A stretch of 11,692 nucleotides of DNA from JAHEFT01 sp964443145 (GCA_964443145.1 CAYUBS010000095.1:1-11692), one strand, 5' to 3'; positions 1 through 6,233 are shown, counted from the stretch's first letter. Notes: a model not told the origin generated them from the letters alone. Numbers and translations: made by a program.

Positions 1-313
1 AGCAATGCAGTTGCTGGACGATGCCCGGGCCATGCAGCAGGCAGGCGCCCAGATGTTGGTCGTTGAGTGTGTTCCGGCAACACTGGGCAGCAAACTCTCC
101 GGGGCGGTGGATATTCCGGTCATCGGAATTGGCGCCGGCGCAGATTGCGACGGACAGGTGCTGGTCATGCACGATATGCTGGGCCTTGGAAGCAGGGTGC
201 CTAAATTTGTGGCCAATTTCATGTCTTCAGGCGCCTCGATTCAGGGTGCATTCGAAGCCTACGTGCTGGCTGTCAGGGAGGGTCGCTTCCCGGCGAAGGA
301 GCACGAATACTAA
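1..313 (+). CDS. panB: 3-methyl-2-oxobutanoate hydroxymethyltransferase PanB, C-terminal part (5' end outside window)
   Basis: This is the last ~103 codons of ketopantoate hydroxymethyltransferase, a cytoplasmic enzyme that transfers a hydroxymethyl group from 5,10-methylene-tetrahydrofolate to 2-oxoisovalerate, the first committed step of pantothenate and CoA synthesis. The open frame runs in from the left edge, so the ATG at 5 is internal and not a start. Visible family landmarks are AGAQMLVVECVP, whose Glu codon (65-67) matches the catalytic-base glutamate of PanB, then PVIGIGAGADCDGQVLVMHDMLG, the phosphate/substrate-loop region, and an ending in FPAKEHEY that resembles the usual PanB tail. 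The TAA at 311-313 touches the ATG of panC, so the two genes are almost certainly cotranscribed and translationally coupled. The identification is firm. Only the N-terminal part with the metal ligands is unseen. Confidence 0.96.
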   Translation, partial: AMQLLDDARAMQQAGAQMLVVECVPATLGSKLSGAVDIPVIGIGAGADCDGQVLVMHDMLGLGSRVPKFVANFMSSGASIQGAFEAYVLAVREGRFPAKEHEY

Positions 314-1183
314 ATGCAGCAGATTGAAAGCCGCGAGCAGGTGCATTCAATCACGCGTCGCTGGCGGCGCGAGGGACTGCGAATTGCACTTGTTCCAACC
401 ATGGGAAATTTACATGCAGGACACCTGGCCCTGGTAGAGGCTGCCAGGCAGGCTGCAGACCGCGTGGTCACAAGTATCTATGTAAACCCCACCCAGTTTG
501 GTGAGGGTGAAGACTTTGCCAGTTACCCCCGAACTCTGGACGCCGACCGCGAGTCATTGCGACAGGCCGGCTGTGATCTGCTGTTCGTTCCCGATCATTC
601 CATCATGTATCCGGCCGGGTTAGACGATGCTGTGCGGATATGTGCCACTCCTTCGCTTGCGGGGGTGCTGGAGGGTGAGCGTCGCCCGGGTCACTTCGAT
701 GGCGTCGTCTCGGTGGTTGCCCGCCTGTTTAACCTGGTTGGCCCGGACTGCGCTTATTTCGGAGAAAAGGACTATCAGCAATTGTTGGTTATCAGGCAAA
801 TGGCTGGTGACCTGGGTTATGGGATACGTATTGAGTCTGTGCCAACGGTTCGGGAATCCAGTGGCCTTGCGATGAGTTCCCGTAATAACTACCTGCAACC
901 GGCACAGAAAGAGGCGGCTGCCGCACTCAACCAGACGCTGATGGAAGCTGCGGCAAAGGTAGGTCGCGAGGCGGTTGACCCCGGGTTGGCCGAGAGAGAA
1001 GCCGAGGCACATTTGCTGAGCCTGGGAATGCCGGTTGATTACGTGGCTATCCGCCGCTCCGATAACCTGGCTAAACCGGATGACGAATGTGTTTCTCTTC
1101 GGGTTTTAGCAGCGGCCTGGTGCGGTCAGACCCGACTGATTGACAACGTTGAGATAAAGAGTGTTGGCATTTTGCCTCTTTAG
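314..1183 (+). CDS. panC: Pantothenate synthetase (pantoate--beta-alanine ligase) PanC
   Basis: PanC joins pantoate and beta-alanine with ATP, through a pantoyl-adenylate, to make pantothenate in the cytoplasm. The 289-residue product is close to the usual ~283. The family signatures are all present: PTMGNLHAGHL at residues 28-38 with the HIGH-like HAGH at 34-37, YVNPTQFG around 56-63 for substrate binding, HFDGVVSVVARLFNLV and YFGEKDYQQL in the middle, and the KMSKS-like MSSRN at 187-191. The ATG directly follows the panB stop codon. An AAGGAG at 296-301 is a plausible but rather distant ribosome binding site, so coupling to panB translation is likely. Its last codons contain the -35 box of the promoter for the small RNA that follows. 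No panD is found downstream, so aspartate decarboxylase must be encoded elsewhere or replaced. Confidence 0.97.
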   Translation: MQQIESREQVHSITRRWRREGLRIALVPTMGNLHAGHLALVEAARQAADRVVTSIYVNPTQFGEGEDFASYPRTLDADRESLRQAGCDLLFVPDHSIMYPAGLDDAVRICATPSLAGVLEGERRPGHFDGVVSVVARLFNLVGPDCAYFGEKDYQQLLVIRQMAGDLGYGIRIESVPTVRESSGLAMSSRNNYLQPAQKEAAAALNQTLMEAAAKVGREAVDPGLAEREAEAHLLSLGMPVDYVAIRRSDNLAKPDDECVSLRVLAAAWCGQTRLIDNVEIKSVGILPL

Positions 1184-1192
1184 TGGTATTAT
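1164..1192 (+). promoter_or_regulatory. Strong sigma70-type promoter at the panC 3' end
   Basis: TTGGCA at 1164-1169 matches the -35 consensus at five of six bases. It is followed by exactly 17 bp and then TATTAT at 1187-1192, also five of six for the -10. TG at 1184-1185 sits one base before the -10 and gives an extended -10 element. Transcription is predicted to begin at about 1199-1200. There is no downstream plus-strand protein gene before leuS at 3113, and a strong terminator ends the transcript at about 1305, so this promoter most likely drives the small RNA candidate at 1200-1305. The match is read directly from sequence; activity is inferred. Confidence 0.7.
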
Positions 1193-1198
1193 TACCAC
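1183..1198. promoter_or_regulatory. Perfect inverted repeat over the -10 box, possible operator
   Basis: GTGGTA (1183-1188), TTAT, TACCAC (1193-1198) is a perfect 6-bp inverted repeat with a 4-bp centre. The -10 box at 1187-1192 lies wholly inside it and the predicted start lies just beyond it. A dimeric repressor bound here would block the promoter. The TGGT/ACCA half-sites resemble GntR-type operators, but the spacing differs from the common TGGT-N3-ACCA form, so I do not name a regulator. It could also be a chance palindrome. Confidence 0.35.
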
Positions 1199-1253
1199 CA
1201 ACCTTGCTTAAACGGCGACGTTTTACAAGGTTTGTAGGGCGCGAAAGACGGGT

Positions 1254-1264
1254 ACATCACTCCA
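1254..1264 (+). repeat. 11-bp direct repeat, copy 1 (in small RNA loop)
   Basis: ACATCACTCCA occurs here and again at 1499-1509, 245 bp apart in the same intergenic region. In this copy it spans the loop and 3' stem of the second hairpin of the small RNA candidate. An exact 11-mer recurring within 364 bp is unlikely by chance but not compelling alone. Confidence 0.5.
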
Positions 1265-1272
1265 AAAGTCTG

Positions 1273-1305
1273 CCTCTCCTCTTAACCGGGGAGAGGTTTT
1301 TTTTT
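1273..1305 (+). terminator. Strong intrinsic terminator after panBC / small RNA
   Basis: CCTCTCCTC (1273-1281) pairs with GGGGAGAGG (1288-1296), nine pairs including one T-G wobble, across the loop TTAACC. Nine T's follow directly (1297-1305). This is a textbook rho-independent terminator on the plus strand and would end both readthrough from panBC and the small RNA transcript. Confidence 0.92.
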
Positions 1306-1344
1306 GCCTGAACTAACGCTTTCCCAGAACACCCAATAACCTGC

Positions 1345-1369
1345 AAACCGCGTAGCTAAGCGGGTTTTT
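1345..1369. terminator. Second, weaker hairpin with T-tract, possible bidirectional terminator
   Basis: CCGC (1348-1351) pairs with GCGG (1360-1363) around GTAGCTAA, and the flanking AA and TT extend the stem if G1364 is bulged out. Five T's follow on the plus strand (1365-1369); on the minus strand the hairpin is followed by only TTT. It could back up the terminator at 1273-1305 or end the convergent minus-strand gene, which has no better terminator between 1306 and 1547. Confidence 0.4.
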
Positions 1370-1498
1370 CTTGAGTTTTTACCAGGGTTCGGCACGCCTT
1401 CCCGCCGAGCGAGGAGAGTGCTTCAAGTCTCTTTGCGGGGGTAAGTCGTTACTCAAAAAACTGCTCGAGGGGTGCATGAACGAAGGCTCGCCTGTCCG

Positions 1499-1518
1499 AC
1501 ATCACTCCAGTGTGGTGT
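1499..1518. repeat. Hairpin containing 11-bp direct repeat copy 2
   Basis: The second ACATCACTCCA is at 1499-1509. Here its first seven bases ACATCAC pair with GTGGTGT at 1512-1518 (six Watson-Crick pairs and one wobble) across TCCAGT. There is no T-tract on either side, so it is not an obvious intrinsic terminator. It lies about 30 bp past the stop codon of the minus-strand gene and may protect that mRNA's 3' end. Confidence 0.4.
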
Positions 1519-1547
1519 TGTAAATATGCAACAAAAGCGGCGGGTGT

Positions 1548-3032
1548 CTACTTCCGCTTGATCGCTCCCAGTATCCCTCTCATGATCTCCCGTCCCAGCG
1601 TTGTGCTAATACTGCGCAGGAAGCTTTTCACAGCTGCTTCCGTGGGTGTCTGACGATTGCTGCGCCGCTTGGCCGGCTTGGTTTTTGCTGATTCGCGCTT
1701 CGTCTTTGCTTCGGCATTTGCTTCGGCCTTTTCTGCCTCCAGTGCCGCCTTTTCAGCCCTCTCTTGCAGAACCTCTGCGGCCGACTCCCGGTCGAGTGTC
1801 GTGTCGTACCTCGTGCCCACCGGGCTACGGGAACGCACATCAGCACGCTCCTGGTCTGTCACCGGTCCGATCCGCGAAGTGGGTGGCCGGATCAGGGTTT
1901 TGTCGACCATTCCGGGCACGCCCCTGGCCTGCAAGGTCGAGACCAATGCCTCACCTACACCCATCTGGGTAAATGCAGTTTCAGTATCCAGGTTCGGGTT
2001 AACACGAAAAGTTTGTGCGGCGGCCCGGATGGCTTTCTGTTCACGGGGTGTGTAAGCACGCATGGCATGCTGGATACGGTTACCCAGTTGCCCGAGCACC
2101 GTGTCCGGAACGTCCAGGGGATTTTGCGTAACGAAGTAAACGCCCACGCCCTTGGAGCGAATCAGGCGAACGACCTGCTCGACTTTCTGCAGCAGGGCCC
2201 TGGGTGCGTTGTCAAACAACAGGTGTGCTTCGTCGAAGAAAAATACCAGCCGGGGCTTTTCAGGATTACCGATTTCGGGGAGTTCTTCAAACAGTTCGGA
2301 CAGTAGCCAGAGCAGGAAAGTCGCATACAAGCGGGGCTTGTGAACGAGTTTGTCAGCCGCCAGCACGTTGATTACGCCGCGGCCACTCAGGTCGACCCGT
2401 TGAATATCTGCAAGGTCCAGTGCCGGTTCACCGAAAAAGTTTTCCGCACCCTGCTCATCCAGCATCAGCAAGCGGCGCTGAATGGCAGCTACCGAGGCAG
2501 CACTAATATTTCCGTATTGCTTCGAAAAGAGCTTCGCGTTTTCGGCGACGAAGCGCAGCAGGGCGCGCAGGTCCTCCAGGTCGAGCAACAGCAGGCCTTG
2601 TTCGTCCGCAATGCGAAAAGCTATATTCAGGATGCCTTCCTGCGTATCGTTCAGCTCCAGCAGATTGGCCAGCAATAACGGCCCCATTTCCGAGATGGTA
2701 GTCCTGACCGGGTGGCCGCTCTTGCCAAAGATGTCCCAGAACACGATCGGCCAGCCGCTGGCGGTAAAATCATCGATACCGATTTTTTCAAGCCGTTCGT
2801 CGATCTTGGGGTGCGGTGAGATGGGTTGGCTCAAGCCGGACAGGTCGCCTTTTACATCCGCAAGGAATACGGGTACGCCGATGCGTGAGAACCCTTCTGC
2901 CAGAACTTGCAACGTGACGGTCTTACCGGTACCGGTTGCGCCGGTGATCAGGCCGTGGCGGTTACCAAAAGAAGGCAGCAGGTACTGGAGGTTTTCGCCT
3001 TTACCGATAAGGATTGGATCAATTTCACTCAT
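1548..3032 (-). CDS. HerA/YjgR-type P-loop ATPase (DUF853 family)
   Basis: The 494-residue product belongs to the helicase HerA C-terminal-like (DUF853) family, whose E. coli member is YjgR, a protein of unestablished function. The N-terminus carries the Walker A loop GATGTGKT at residues 31-38, followed by VFLADVKGDLSGLSQ, typical of the family. Walker B is FFFDEAH at 264-270, with the catalytic Glu at 268. A sensor-like stretch VTQNPLDVPDTVLGQLGNRIQHAMRAYTP follows, close to the signature shared with HerA and FtsK/VirB4-type ATPases. From about residue 412 to 460 the chain is rich in Ala, Glu and Lys, a likely coiled coil or flexible linker, and a short basic tail ends in KRK. No signal peptide or membrane segment is seen, so it is probably cytoplasmic. 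It is divergent from leuS across 80 bp and convergent with panC, so it is probably transcribed alone. The fold is certain and the role is not. Confidence 0.93.
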   Translation of the reverse strand: MSEIDPILIGKGENLQYLLPSFGNRHGLITGATGTGKTVTLQVLAEGFSRIGVPVFLADVKGDLSGLSQPISPHPKIDERLEKIGIDDFTASGWPIVFWDIFGKSGHPVRTTISEMGPLLLANLLELNDTQEGILNIAFRIADEQGLLLLDLEDLRALLRFVAENAKLFSKQYGNISAASVAAIQRRLLMLDEQGAENFFGEPALDLADIQRVDLSGRGVINVLAADKLVHKPRLYATFLLWLLSELFEELPEIGNPEKPRLVFFFDEAHLLFDNAPRALLQKVEQVVRLIRSKGVGVYFVTQNPLDVPDTVLGQLGNRIQHAMRAYTPREQKAIRAAAQTFRVNPNLDTETAFTQMGVGEALVSTLQARGVPGMVDKTLIRPPTSRIGPVTDQERADVRSRSPVGTRYDTTLDRESAAEVLQERAEKAALEAEKAEANAEAKTKRESAKTKPAKRRSNRQTPTEAAVKSFLRSISTTLGREIMRGILGAIKRK

Positions 3033-3063
3033 GAAGGGGTCTTTCCTATGCAGGGGGGGTCGG

Positions 3064-3091
3064 TTAAGCTTCCTGTCTTATCTTTTCTAAT
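3064..3091 (+). promoter_or_regulatory. Possible leuS operon promoter
   Basis: TCTAAT (3086-3091) matches the -10 consensus at five of six bases. It is preceded at 16 bp by TTAAGC (3064-3069), a poor -35. The predicted start near 3098 would leave a leader of about 15 nt before the leuS ATG at 3113, too short for attenuation. Some promoter must lie in or near the 80-bp divergent gap, because the only upstream gene points the other way. Confidence 0.3.
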
Positions 3092-3112
3092 TGTTAACGG
3101 AACCACAAGTAT

Positions 3113-5722
3113 ATGGCAAAGACGCCCTACAATCCTGGTGAAATAGAACCAAAAGTCCAGGAACAATGGGAACGCGATGACGCGTTTCGTGCGGAAGAAA
3201 AAGAGGGCGCAGAAAAGTTCTATTGCCTCTCCATGCTGCCGTATCCTTCCGGCGCCCTGCATATGGGCCACGTGAGAAACTACACGATTGGTGATGTGAT
3301 CAGTCGCTACCACCGTATGTGCGGCCGTAACGTGCTGCAGCCGATGGGCTGGGACGCATTCGGCCTGCCCGCAGAAAACGCGGCGATCAAGAACAATACC
3401 GCGCCGGCCAAGTGGACTTACGCCAATATCGAAAACATGCGCGAGAAGTTCAAACGGCTCGGTTTTGCCTACGACTGGACCCGTGAAGTCACCACCTGCA
3501 AACCGGACTACTACCGCTGGGAGCAGCAGATGTTCACGCGCCTGATGCGCAAGGGCATGGCCTACCGCAAGGACTCCGAGGTGAACTGGGACCCGGTAGA
3601 CCAGACGGTTCTGGCCAATGAACAGGTTGTTGATGGCCGTGGTTGGCGTTCGGGGGCCGTGGTCGAGCGTAAATCGATCCCCCAGTGGTTTTTAAAGATT
3701 ACCGACTATGCGGATGAATTGTTGCAGGGTCTGGACGAGCTGGAGGCGTGGCCCGATGCCGTCAAAACCATGCAGCGCAACTGGATCGGACGGTCCGAAG
3801 GCGCCGAATTTGAAATGGTGTTATGCGATTCGCAAGGCCGGTTGGACGAACAGGGCCGTGCAGTAAGGGTGTTCACGACCCGCCCGGATACCTCGTTTGG
3901 CATGACCTATGCTGTACTCGCACCGGAGCACCCACTGGTCACGGATATTGCCACAGCCGAGCAGGCGTCGGCCGTTTCCGACTTTGTGACCCAGGCCGGC
4001 CTGGCTACCGATGAAGATCGGCTGGCGGTTGATGGTGGTCTCGAAAAACGGGGTGTGTTCACCGGCGCTTACCTGTTTAATCCATTCACGCGCAAGCCGG
4101 TGCCTTTGTACCTGGCGGACTATGTGCTGATGGGGTATGGCACGGGCGCCATCATGGCGGTTCCAGCCCAGGACCAGAGGGATTGGGATTTTGCGGTCAG
4201 TCATAAGCTGCCCATCGTTCGGACAGTGGCTCCACCCGACGACTGGGAAGGTGAGGCCTGGACCGGAGATGGTCCGGCGATCAACAGTGAGTGGCTTGAT
4301 GGTCTGGAGGTTACGGAGGCCAGGGAGAAGGCGACTGCCTGGCTGGAGTCTGAAGGCCTTGGCGAGCGTAAAGTAAACTATCGCCTGCGCGACTGGGGTG
4401 TCAGCCGGCAGCGTTACTGGGGCTGCCCGATTCCAGTGGTTTATTGTGAGTCATGCGGCGCAGTGCCGGTTCCCGAAGATCAGTTGCCGGTGGTGCTACC
4501 GGAGGACGTCAGCTTCATGGGGGTTCAATCGCCCATCAAGGCAGACCCTGAGTGGCGTAAGACGACTTGCCCGGAATGCGGGGCTGATGCTGAGCGCGAA
4601 ACAGATACCTTTGACACGTTCATGGAGTCCTCCTGGTATTACGCGCGTTACTGCTGCCCGGATGCCCAGGACCAGTTGGACGAGCGTGCACGTTACTGGT
4701 TGCCGGTCGACCAGTATATCGGCGGCATCGAACACGCCATCCTGCACCTGATGTATTTCCGCTTTTATCACAAGCTGATGCGGGATGCCGGCATGGTGGA
4801 TTCGGATGAGCCTGTGACCCGGTTACTTTGCCAGGGTATGGTCGTAGCGGACACATACTTCCAGCTGGAAGAGAGCGGTGCAACTCACTGGATCAATTCA
4901 GCGGATGTGGATATCGAACGCGATTCCAAAGGTCGCGCCATTGGCGCGAAGCTCCATTCGGACGGCAGTCCCGTGGTGATTGGCGCGGTAGAGAAAATGT
5001 CCAAGTCCAAGAATAACGGTGTCGATCCTGAAGGCTTGATGGACCGCTACGGCGCAGACACGGTCAGGCTGTTTTCTGTTTCCGATTCACCACCCCACCA
5101 GTCGCTCGAGTGGTCGGATTCAGGTGTCGAGGGCGCTTCGCGGTTTCTGAAGCGGGTATGGACCCAGGTCACAAACCACATCGAGGCCGGGCCTTGTGAG
5201 CCGCTGGATGTGAGCGCGCTGAATGGTGCCCAGAAAGAAATCCGACGACTCTTGCACGATACGATCGCCAAAGTCAGCGACGATATCAGTCGCCGGTACA
5301 CCTTTAATACAGCGATTGCGGCCGTGATGGAGTTGAGTAACCACCTGGCCCGGTTTGAAGCCGACAGCCCTCAATCACGTGCCGTATTGCAGGAGGCATG
5401 GATCAACGTTGTGCGCCTGCTGGCTCCAATCACGCCACATATATGTGATGTCCTCTGGGGTGATCTGGGTGGCGAGGGACCACTGTGCCAGGCGGCCTGG
5501 CCGGTGACGGACGAAACTGCCAGGCAACGGACCCAGGTCACCCTGGTTGTGCAGATTAATGGCAAACTGCGGGCGCGCCTGGAACTTGAACCGGGAGCTT
5601 CGCAAGAGCAGGCTATGGAGTCGGCGCTTGCGCTTGAAAACGTGCAACGCCATATGGAAGGTAAGGAGATTCGCAAGGTGATTCATATCCCAGATCGTTT
5701 ACTCAACGTCGTGGTGGGGTGA
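3113..5722 (+). CDS. leuS: Leucyl-tRNA synthetase
   Basis: LeuRS charges tRNA-Leu in the cytoplasm. The 869-residue chain is the normal bacterial length and aligns along its whole length with E. coli LeuRS as I recall it. The class I signatures are HMGH at residues 50-53 and KMSKS at 628-632. The CP1 editing domain has TTRPDT at 255-260 and VPAQDQRD at 350-357. Most homologues I recall have His where Gln353 stands, while both editing aspartates (354 and 357) are kept. A CxxC pair at 445/448 and another at 486/489 form a zinc knuckle that E. coli LeuRS lacks but several other bacteria keep. The C-terminus LLNVVVG is the usual tRNA-contacting end. The ATG lies after a weak CGGAA at 3098-3102. 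It is the first gene of the nine-gene array. Confidence 0.98.
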   Translation: MAKTPYNPGEIEPKVQEQWERDDAFRAEEKEGAEKFYCLSMLPYPSGALHMGHVRNYTIGDVISRYHRMCGRNVLQPMGWDAFGLPAENAAIKNNTAPAKWTYANIENMREKFKRLGFAYDWTREVTTCKPDYYRWEQQMFTRLMRKGMAYRKDSEVNWDPVDQTVLANEQVVDGRGWRSGAVVERKSIPQWFLKITDYADELLQGLDELEAWPDAVKTMQRNWIGRSEGAEFEMVLCDSQGRLDEQGRAVRVFTTRPDTSFGMTYAVLAPEHPLVTDIATAEQASAVSDFVTQAGLATDEDRLAVDGGLEKRGVFTGAYLFNPFTRKPVPLYLADYVLMGYGTGAIMAVPAQDQRDWDFAVSHKLPIVRTVAPPDDWEGEAWTGDGPAINSEWLDGLEVTEAREKATAWLESEGLGERKVNYRLRDWGVSRQRYWGCPIPVVYCESCGAVPVPEDQLPVVLPEDVSFMGVQSPIKADPEWRKTTCPECGADAERETDTFDTFMESSWYYARYCCPDAQDQLDERARYWLPVDQYIGGIEHAILHLMYFRFYHKLMRDAGMVDSDEPVTRLLCQGMVVADTYFQLEESGATHWINSADVDIERDSKGRAIGAKLHSDGSPVVIGAVEKMSKSKNNGVDPEGLMDRYGADTVRLFSVSDSPPHQSLEWSDSGVEGASRFLKRVWTQVTNHIEAGPCEPLDVSALNGAQKEIRRLLHDTIAKVSDDISRRYTFNTAIAAVMELSNHLARFEADSPQSRAVLQEAWINVVRLLAPITPHICDVLWGDLGGEGPLCQAAWPVTDETARQRTQVTLVVQINGKLRARLELEPGASQEQAMESALALENVQRHMEGKEIRKVIHIPDRLLNVVVG

Positions 5723-5726
5723 AGGC

Positions 5727-6227
5727 ATGAACCTTCGCCTGCTAACCGGAATGCTGAGCCTGATTTTGCTGTGTACAGCGTGTGGCTTTCAAATACGTGA
5801 TGACGTTGAATTGCCGCAGCAAATGGCAAAAACCCAGATGGTGGTTGCTGACGAATACAGCACTCTGGCGCGTCGGGTTCGCGTCATGCTGGAGCAAAAT
5901 GGCGTGGAGTTCGTCAATGGCGACCAGGCTACGGCCATCCTGGAAATTCCGGTGAACAACGTGGTCACGGATGTCCTGACGATTGGCGACAATGCCCGTG
6001 TCAGGGAGTACCGCATCAGCTATACCGTCCGCTTCCGCCTGCTGGATGCAGAAGGCCAGGTGCTGGTTGACTGGCAAAACCTGCGCCAGGCGCGAGAGGT
6101 CAGTTTTGATGAACAAAGGATCCTGGCCGGTTCACGGGAGCAGGAGTACCTGGAAAAAGAGTTGGCGGAGACACTGTCCCGCCTGCTGATTTCCCGCCTG
6201 GAGTCTGTTCCGGTCGGTGCCGGCTGA
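5727..6227 (+). CDS. lptE: LPS-assembly lipoprotein LptE (RlpB)
   Basis: LptE is the outer-membrane lipoprotein that plugs the LptD barrel and helps insert lipopolysaccharide into the outer leaflet. The 166-residue product starts with a short basic region and a hydrophobic core (residues 5-15) leading to Cys19, followed by GFQIRDD, which matches the CGxxLR start of mature LptE proteins. The lipobox is slightly unusual: position -3 is Cys16, not Leu (LCTAC). The remainder, with an EYSTLARRVRVMLEQNGVEF segment and a REYRISYTVRFRLLDAEG beta region, fits the family. It starts 4 nt after leuS with GGGGTG (5716-5721) as a good ribosome binding site, and it stands next to leuS and holA exactly as in most gammaproteobacteria. 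That position supports the call because LptE is poorly conserved in sequence. Confidence 0.93.
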   Translation: MNLRLLTGMLSLILLCTACGFQIRDDVELPQQMAKTQMVVADEYSTLARRVRVMLEQNGVEFVNGDQATAILEIPVNNVVTDVLTIGDNARVREYRISYTVRFRLLDAEGQVLVDWQNLRQAREVSFDEQRILAGSREQEYLEKELAETLSRLLISRLESVPVGAG

Positions 6228-6233
6228 GTCCTT

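Larger units (their letters stand above)
1200..1305 (+). ncRNA. Candidate free-standing small RNA (~106 nt), family not recognised
   Basis: The unit is bounded by the strong promoter at 1164-1192 and an intrinsic terminator at 1273-1305. The predicted start coincides with the first base of a hairpin: AACCTTG (1200-1206) pairs with CAAGGTT (1226-1232), and inside it AAACG (1210-1214) pairs with CGTTT (1219-1223) across a GCGA tetraloop of the GNRA type. A second hairpin pairs AGAC (1246-1249) with GTCT (1268-1271) and GGG (1250-1252) with TCC (1261-1263), leaving four bulged A's and an 8-nt loop TACATCAC. The third hairpin is the terminator with nine T's, a tail of the kind Hfq binds. The loop and its flank include CACTCC, which could pair with GGAGTG-like ribosome binding sites. 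The only downstream gene is convergent, so a leader or attenuator role is unlikely. Alternatives are a plain panBC 3' UTR or a processed 3'-UTR RNA. I do not recognise it as any named small RNA. Confidence 0.6.
1306..1547. other. Non-coding interval between the small RNA terminator and the convergent ATPase gene
   Basis: No convincing protein gene is seen. Besides the hairpin at 1345-1369 there is a loose long-range inverted repeat: GTTTTTCTTGAGT (1364-1376) against ACTCAAAAAAC (1451-1461), enclosing about 75 bp. A 7-bp hairpin ACATCAC / GTGGTGT lies at 1499-1518, and a short TGTTG / CAACA pair at 1516-1533. A 15-codon reading frame at 1476-1523 has a GAGG five bases before its ATG but nothing else to support it. 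The interval probably serves as 3' untranslated sequence for the minus-strand gene. Confidence 0.5.

Noticed and set aside
1380..1410. GGTTCGG resembling a tRNA T-arm
   Set aside because: No acceptor stem, D-arm or anticodon stem can be formed around it.
1476..1523. 15-codon reading frame with a GAGG five bases upstream
   Set aside because: The product is too short and featureless to support, and ribosome-site-like tetramers arise often by chance. Ribosome profiling would be needed.
1516..1533. TGTTG-N8-CAACA near the stop of the ATPase gene, considered as a recombination site or terminator
   Set aside because: The stem is short, no T-tract follows on either strand, and no integrase or recombinase signature is in the window.
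1657..2678. Several long plus-strand open frames (up to 180 codons) opposite the ATPase gene
   Set aside because: They lie antisense to a clearly coding gene with intact ATPase motifs, overlap one another in different frames, and show no recognisable domain. They are shadows of GC-biased codon use.
3053..3059. Run of seven G's between the ATPase gene and leuS, as a possible phase-variable tract
   Set aside because: Seven bases is short for slipped-strand switching, and the adjacent genes are housekeeping. No spacing between promoter elements clearly depends on it.
2482..3090. A 202-codon plus-strand frame ending just before leuS
   Set aside because: It is antisense to the Walker A half of the ATPase gene. 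Its translation is Ser/Arg/Pro-rich low-quality sequence with no family resemblance.
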